From positions 1 through 21,250 of the forward strand of contig VLTN01000133.1 of the NCBI GenBank assembly GCA_008330645.1: 21,250 nt of DNA. Direction: 5' to 3'. A program made the translations under genes and the position numbers. How positions within the stretch are numbered: position 1 is the stretch's first letter; each line of letters starts with the position of its first letter. The notes below the pieces were generated by a model. That model did no database searches and was not told where the DNA came from. It was given only the letters and a program-made list of their open reading frames with translations. Positions 17,292 through 21,250 of the stretch are shown here, piece by piece. The stretch is from Cafeteria roenbergensis (lineage: Eukaryota > Sar > Bigyra > Bicosoecida > Cafeteriaceae).

Positions 17292-19343
17292 GCCGCTGCT
17301 GCTGCTGCTGCTGCTGCCGTCGGGATCCTGCTTGCTGTCTCCGGCCTCGTCGTCGCCCACTGCTTTGAGCAGGCCAGCGAACGCCGCCACGGCCCTCGCA
17401 GACGGAACGCCCCACTTGGCGGCAGCTGCCTCGAGCGGGGACTTGGCCGTTGCAGCCTCACCACGAGGCTGCTTTCCTGACCACACGAGCGACGGCCCGA
17501 TTCGGGAAGAGTGCGGCGGACCCGTGGCAGAGCCAGCCGCCTTGATCGCCTCGGCTGCGATGGTCGCCAAGTCGTGCTCCGCGTCTGCTGGCTGTCCGTC
17601 GAGCGGCGCAACAGCGGCCACTACCTCGGCCCTGCTCGCCACGTCCTCTTGCCGCCTCCCTCGCGCGCAGGCGGCAACGGATTCCGGAACCCTTCCCAGG
17701 ACTTCGTCCATGATGTCACTGCCCAGCACGAGCCGAACTGTCGCCTCGCTCTTTCCCAGCTCTGCCGCCAGCGAAGTGGGCCGCTCGTCGAGCGGCACGA
17801 TGCCAGTTGACTGCCCAGCCCGGCCGCGGCCCCGCCCCCACCCGGCTCTGTCCCGTCCCCCTCGCGCATTGACGGAGCCTGCCTGGGCGGCCGCGGGCAG
17901 GTCCGGCGCCGCGCGCTCCGCCCACGCGCACACTCGCAGGAGCAAGCGGGTCAGCTCCCGGTACGCGGCGACCAGCTCCGGCACGACGGAGGGGTCTGGC
18001 TGCACGCTCACGCCGGCAGAGCCAGAAGCAGGGGGCGGGTGCCGAGCGTAGTAGGCGCTGATGGCGGCGCGTGCCATGCCCAGCGCTGCGCCCTTGAGCT
18101 CTTCCAGCCCCGTGGAGAAGGATGCCGCCTCTCGGCACTGGTCCTCGATGTTGTGCGCCTCATCCAGCACTACGGCGGCGCCGCTCAACTGCAGACTCAT
18201 CGCGGCGCGGATGGACGGGTTGATCAGGTAGGTGTAGGGGCACAGGATCAGATCTGCGGACTCTACCATGTCTCGCGCCGCATAAAAAGGGCAGCCGCCT
18301 GTCACCCGCCTGCTCGACCCGCCACCCAGCCGGCCGCGCGCGGTTGCTGCGTGGCTCATCGCCACCGCGTCCTCCACGTCCCACACAGGAGGGAGCGACA
18401 TGAGCAAGGATGTCTTGGCCGAGTAGTGAGGGCACTGCCTCCGCCGGAGCAGGTCCCTGCAGAGCTCGTCGCGCCCCAACAATTGACGAGACACGGAGTG
18501 GTGGACGCAGTACTGCTTGCGGGACCCCAGAGTGGTCATGCGGAACCGCGAGCGGCTGGAAGCCGCTGTGCAGCCGAGCTCACGGAGCCCGGTTGCAGAG
18601 CCGCCGCGTTCGGTTCCGTCCGAGTCAGAGTCTTCCCGGAGCCGGTGCGCGACGGACGCTGCCGATGTGCCCCACGCGCGCGGGCTGGCGGCGGCTGCGG
18701 CTGCGGGTGCTCCACCGCAGGATGAAGACGAGGTCGAAGATGAGGCGGACCCGCCGACCGCCGGGGCATCCACCGGCGCGGCCCTAGCCCGCCCTGCGCC
18801 CCCCTCGGTGCCTCCTTGCCCCGCAGGGCCCTGCGCCGAGAAGCCTTCCTCGCCGCCCTGCACCACGAATGCCCGATGCGAGTGGAAAAAGGAACAGCGT
18901 CGGAGCTCCTTGACCACTTGCCGCAGCTGAGAGTGCGTGCGCGACGCGAAAACAACCCGGGGCGCCCTCTCCCGCTGCGCGGCCGCGTTGTTCTCCTGCA
19001 CGCGCTTCAGCAGCGCCTCGATGTCTGGGGTCTCGTCGGCGTCCAGCGCGAGGGTCGCCTCAGCCTCAACGGCCGCTGCCCGCTTCTGCTGGCGCTCCGC
19101 AAGCCGCTCCCGCTCCGCACGCTGCCACGAGAGGGCGGCACACAGCAACGCGAGGGTCTTGCCCGTTCCCGTCGGCGACTCAAGCAAGGCGTTGGAGCCC
19201 GACTCCAGCGCCCGCACGGCAGCGGACATGAGCCCTCTCTGGGCCGGGAAAGGGGTGTGCGTGGCTGGAAAAAGCACGTTCAGACCGCACATCTTGAGAA
19301 CCTTGGCCCCGTGCGGCGCCTTTTGCCCTGCGGGAGCAGCCAT
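13534..19343 (-). CDS. BRIP1-like: FANCJ/BRIP1-type Fe-S DNA helicase with C-terminal ankyrin repeats (three exons)
   Basis: FANCJ is a nuclear 5'-3' DNA helicase of the XPD family acting in crosslink repair and G-quadruplex unwinding. Exon 1 (19343-14109) holds the Q motif (FPAQ), Walker A ESPTGTGKT (about 55-63), motif Ia FASRTHSQL, four Fe-S cysteines (C279, C295, C304, C351), DEAH (394-397), the FANCJ-like stretch VVLDEAHNIEDQCREAASFS, LTSGTLSPADSFASELGTSF (near 890), VSEGIDFADDAARG (near 1250) and YRALNQALGRCIRHANDWG (near 1350). Ser/Gly- and acid-rich inserts make it about 1821 aa against 1249 in human. A disordered tail with a WCALC motif leads, in the same frame, into an ankyrin repeat (LLLKAGADIEACDH). 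Exons 13946-13848 and 13665-13534 continue with DGWNALLTAASAG and AGETALSVAANDS. Introns (162 and 182 bases) are GTGAGG..CAG and GTAAGT..CAG, phase 0. Met at 19343 is chosen; an upstream Met (19445) would add 34 residues. Confidence 0.88.
17216..17321. repeat. Mixed CTG/CCG microsatellite in the helicase gene
   Basis: Interrupted CTG and CCG runs. On the coding (minus) strand they give a poly-Ser/poly-Gly tract located between the DEAH box and the second helicase lobe, where FANCJ has no conserved fold, so variation in length is probably tolerated. Confidence 0.9.
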
Positions 19344-19849
19344 GCCGGACGCACTGGTCCAGCTTTGCAACTCGGGCCTGCCAGGACGGCGCGCCCGCAC
19401 GGACGCCAGCGGGCAGCAATGACGAGAGCAGCGGCCGCCGTTCAATCGATCCCGATAGTCTGGCGGCGACGCGAGTCGCAGGGCGTCATCGGGTGCGCTC
19501 GTCCGAACAGCCGTTTGAGCCTGGGCTTGTCAATTTTCTGCGTTTAGGCAAGTGCTCTGCAGCGTCTCGGTTCGCGATGCCATCGCTTGCCTCGCCCCTC
19601 CTGTCCCTCGGGATGGCACGGAGGGCGACCCCGCGTGGTCCCCGGCACGCGCGACCTGAGCCTTCCAGCCTCCTTGGCCCCTTCACTCGCACGCGGCCTG
19701 CCGCCGCTCGGAACACGGCCGTCTGCACGGCACCGCTGCGCCGAGTATTGACCATTCGCGGCAATATTGCGGCTGCTCGCTCTGCAAGCAACGCCTCAGA
19801 CCACGGCGCACCCTCAGCAGCTCAAGCGCGGCTCGTTTCCCCGGCAGCC
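19344..19849. promoter_or_regulatory. Divergent intergenic region between the FANCJ-like and ankyrin genes
   Basis: 506 bases between the two starts, expected to contain both promoters. No TATA box is clear. Near 19600-19655, CTGTCCCTCGGG followed by GGGCGACCCCGCG and GGTCCCCG echoes GTCCCTCGGGCGACCCCG at 13341-13358, so a fragment of the dispersed repeat (or a shared promoter element) may lie here. The AUG of the ankyrin gene has a CAGCCATGG context. Confidence 0.45.
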
Positions 19850-21108
19850 ATGGCCAACCTCACCCCAGATGCGCTCGCAGACGCCATTGCGGCCGGCCAG
19901 TTCGACAAGGTGCTGGCAGCAGTCGACGGCGGGCTCAGCAAGGACAGCTGTCTGGTGCGTCTGCCGCATGGCCGCTGTGGGGCAGGCTCTTGGGGCACCC
20001 CGCAGGCGGATTGGCCAGGGGTCAAGAATGGGCGTTTGCATGCCGGAGCATGCGGCGCAGGTGCGCGCGGGCACGCTCGGTGCGAACAGGCAGCCGCGCA
20101 GGTCGGGAGCAGCTTGACGGCTGTTTGCTGTTTTCGCTGCGATGTCTTGCCTGCAGAGCGGGCGCCCGCTGCTCATTGAGGCAGCAGCTGCTGGAGGAAC
20201 CGTCCTCGTGGAAGGGTTGCTGAACCGTGGCGCGGACGTGGAGACAGAGGCGCAAGTGAGCGCCGACAGCTGAGAGGTTGTTGACGGCTGTGTTGGAGAA
20301 CACTCTGGACGCCTGCGAGCCCCCCCGGGCTTGGCACTTGGGCATGTGCTCGCCGTGGCATTGCTTTCTGTCATGCGTTCAGGTTGTGCGAGGCATTGAG
20401 GCGGTCGTGCAGACGACTGGCGTGGCGGTGCGTGGTCGTTGCTGGGTGATGCGACTGCAGGAGGGCTGGACGGCGGTCATGCTGGCTAGCGGTGGTGCTG
20501 ATCCGTGTCCACGGAGGCGGAGCGGCGTCGCGGCGTCCGCCGTGGGGTGGGTGTGCGCGTGTGGTTGGCGGTGGACGGGTGCGGGCAGGTGTCGGCCGGC
20601 GGCGTTGGTGGGGCGCTGCGGCTTGCGCGCAGTGTGCGAGGCGGCGTGTCCGCATCGGGTGTGGGGTGGCGGTCGCGGAGGGGGTCATGGCGGCGGCACG
20701 GGGTGTCGTGGGGTCTGGTGGTGTGTCGGTCAGGGTCAGGGTCGGTGGCGGCCGGGGGTCGCAGCCGTGGCCGATGGCGGAGTGTGGGGTGCTGCTGCGG
20801 GTGCGATGGCTGGCGGCCGTGACGAGGTCCTGGGGTGTGTGGGCGCAGGCGTGTGTGTGTGTGTGTGTGTTGGGCATTGTGTGCTGGATGGTCGGGGCCT
20901 GTGGGTGTCGCACGGGGCGGTGTGTGGGTGGAGGGCGTGCGGTGGTGTGGCGGCCGTGATGGCGACTGGCGTGGCCTTGCGTGGTCGTTGCTGGGTGATG
21001 CGATCGCAGGAGGGCTGGACGGCGGTCATGCTGGCTGCATCCAACGGCCACGAGTCGACGGTGGGGCTGCTGCTGGATCGCGGCGCGGACGTGGAGGCAC
21101 GAAACAAG
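19850..21108 (+). CDS. Ankyrin-repeat protein, 5' part; continues beyond the window
   Basis: Ankyrin repeats are 33-residue helix-loop-helix units used for protein binding; no enzymatic domain is visible. Exon 1 (19850-19954, 35 codons) starts MANLTPDALADAIAAGQFDK. Exon 2 (20157-20255, 33 codons) reads SGRPLLIEAAAAGG then LLNRGADVETEAQ. The next intact exon (21010-21108, 33 codons) reads EGWTAVMLAASNGHE then LLLDRGADVEARNK. All junctions are phase 0 (donors GTGCGT, GTGAGC, GTGAGC; acceptors CTGCAG, CGCAG), so each repeat is exactly one exon. A defective copy of the last exon at 20461-20487 is probably skipped. The partner and role are unknown. The exon module matches that at the end of the divergent FANCJ-like gene. 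Confidence 0.75.
20415..20626 (+). repeat. Tandem genomic unit, left copy (deleted)
   Basis: Aligns with 20960-21250. Shared flanks include GACTGGCGTGG, CGTGGTCGTTGCTGGGTGAT and AGCGGTGGTGCTGATCCGTG. The offset is 549 bases left of the deletion and 624 right of it, so the ancestral unit was about 624 bases. Edges are approximate. Confidence 0.85.
20461..20487 (+). pseudogene. Truncated ankyrin exon with no splice donor
   Basis: After a good acceptor (CTGCAG) the codons EGWTAVMLA are identical in sequence to the intact exon at 21010. The following 75 bases of the intact copy (21037-21111), covering the other 24 codons and the start of the donor, are missing. Without a donor the exon should be skipped. 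Confidence 0.8.
20851..20870. repeat. GT dinucleotide microsatellite
   Basis: Ten uninterrupted GT units inside the intron of the ankyrin gene. Confidence 0.95.
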
Positions 21109-21250
21109 GTGAGCGGTGGTGCTGATCCGTGTCCACGGAGGCGGAGTGGCGTCGCGGCGTCCGCCACGCGCGGGGTGTGTGTGCGCGTGTGGTTGGCGGT
21201 GGACGGGTGCGGGCAGGTGTCGGCCGGCGGCGTTGGTGGGGCGCTGCGGC
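20960..21250 (+). repeat. Tandem genomic unit, right copy (intact, cut by the window edge)
   Basis: Contains the intact 99-nt ankyrin exon (21010-21108) and the same flanking intron as the left copy. It stops only because the window ends, so further copies may follow. Confidence 0.85.

Larger units (their letters stand above)
20256..21009 (+). other. Large intron region of the ankyrin gene containing a duplicated unit
   Basis: If the broken exon at 20461-20487 is skipped, this whole 754-base stretch is intron. Its sequence is GT/TGG-rich on the plus strand and holds the left copy of the tandem unit and a GT microsatellite. No other gene is seen. Confidence 0.55.

Noticed and set aside
19443-19849. 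N-terminal extension of the ankyrin protein from an upstream Met at 19493
   Set aside because: The extension is low-complexity and crosses the shared promoter region, whereas the Met at 19850 has a CAGCCATGG context and begins a typical helical ankyrin cap.

Overview
This window looks like nuclear DNA of a very GC-rich unicellular eukaryote. The evidence is a set of GT-AG introns of about 160-200 bases with GTGAGC or GTGCGT donors, Kozak-like GCCATGG starts, eukaryote-only gene families (E2 ubiquitin conjugase, FANCJ helicase, TANGO6/RTP1, a possible Tra1), a tyrosine-recombinase retrotransposon, and Ala/Ser/Gln/Glu microsatellites inside coding sequence. A haptophyte or another GC-rich alga or protist is a guess; nothing here fixes the taxon.

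Layout. At 216-401 (-) lies the first exon of a gene that runs off the left edge, with a faint Tra1/TRRAP-like N-terminus. At 686-5304 (-) is a long Ala-rich TANGO6/RTP1-like gene with a clear RTP1_C1-type HEAT region; its parts sit in shifted frames. A 298-base divergent spacer separates it from 5603-6320 (+), a two-exon UBE2G/UBC7-type E2 whose first exon needs three single-base frame changes. Bases 6321-7094 hold no recognised gene, but contain a perfect 31-bp-arm hairpin followed by an AT-rich island that is foreign to its surroundings.

Bases 7095-11878 (-) form a near-complete Ngaro/PAT-type (DIRS order) retrotransposon. One ORF carries RT and RNase H, and an overlapping ORF carries the tyrosine recombinase. 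Split direct repeats are arranged A1-ORFs-B1-A2-B2. Its A1 end abuts, to the base, a second repeat array (11879-12374) that may be the ORF-less remnant of a related element. Further direct and inverted repeats fill the stretch to about 13380.

Bases 13534-19343 (-) encode a FANCJ/BRIP1-type Fe-S DNA helicase of about 1821 aa, whose open frame runs into ankyrin repeats carried on small 33-codon-style exons. A 506-base divergent spacer separates it from an ankyrin-repeat gene on the + strand (19850 to beyond the right edge) built from the same phase-0, 99-nt exon module. That gene's exon lies in a roughly 624-base tandem unit, and one copy of the unit has lost most of the exon and its splice donor.

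The genes do not form a pathway. FANCJ (interstrand crosslink repair), the E2 and TANGO6/RTP1 are housekeeping genes placed around a repeat-rich block created by the retroelement. The most notable items are the FANCJ-ankyrin fusion with its likely exon-donor neighbour, and the complete split-direct-repeat structure with a palindrome that is flipped between its two B repeats.
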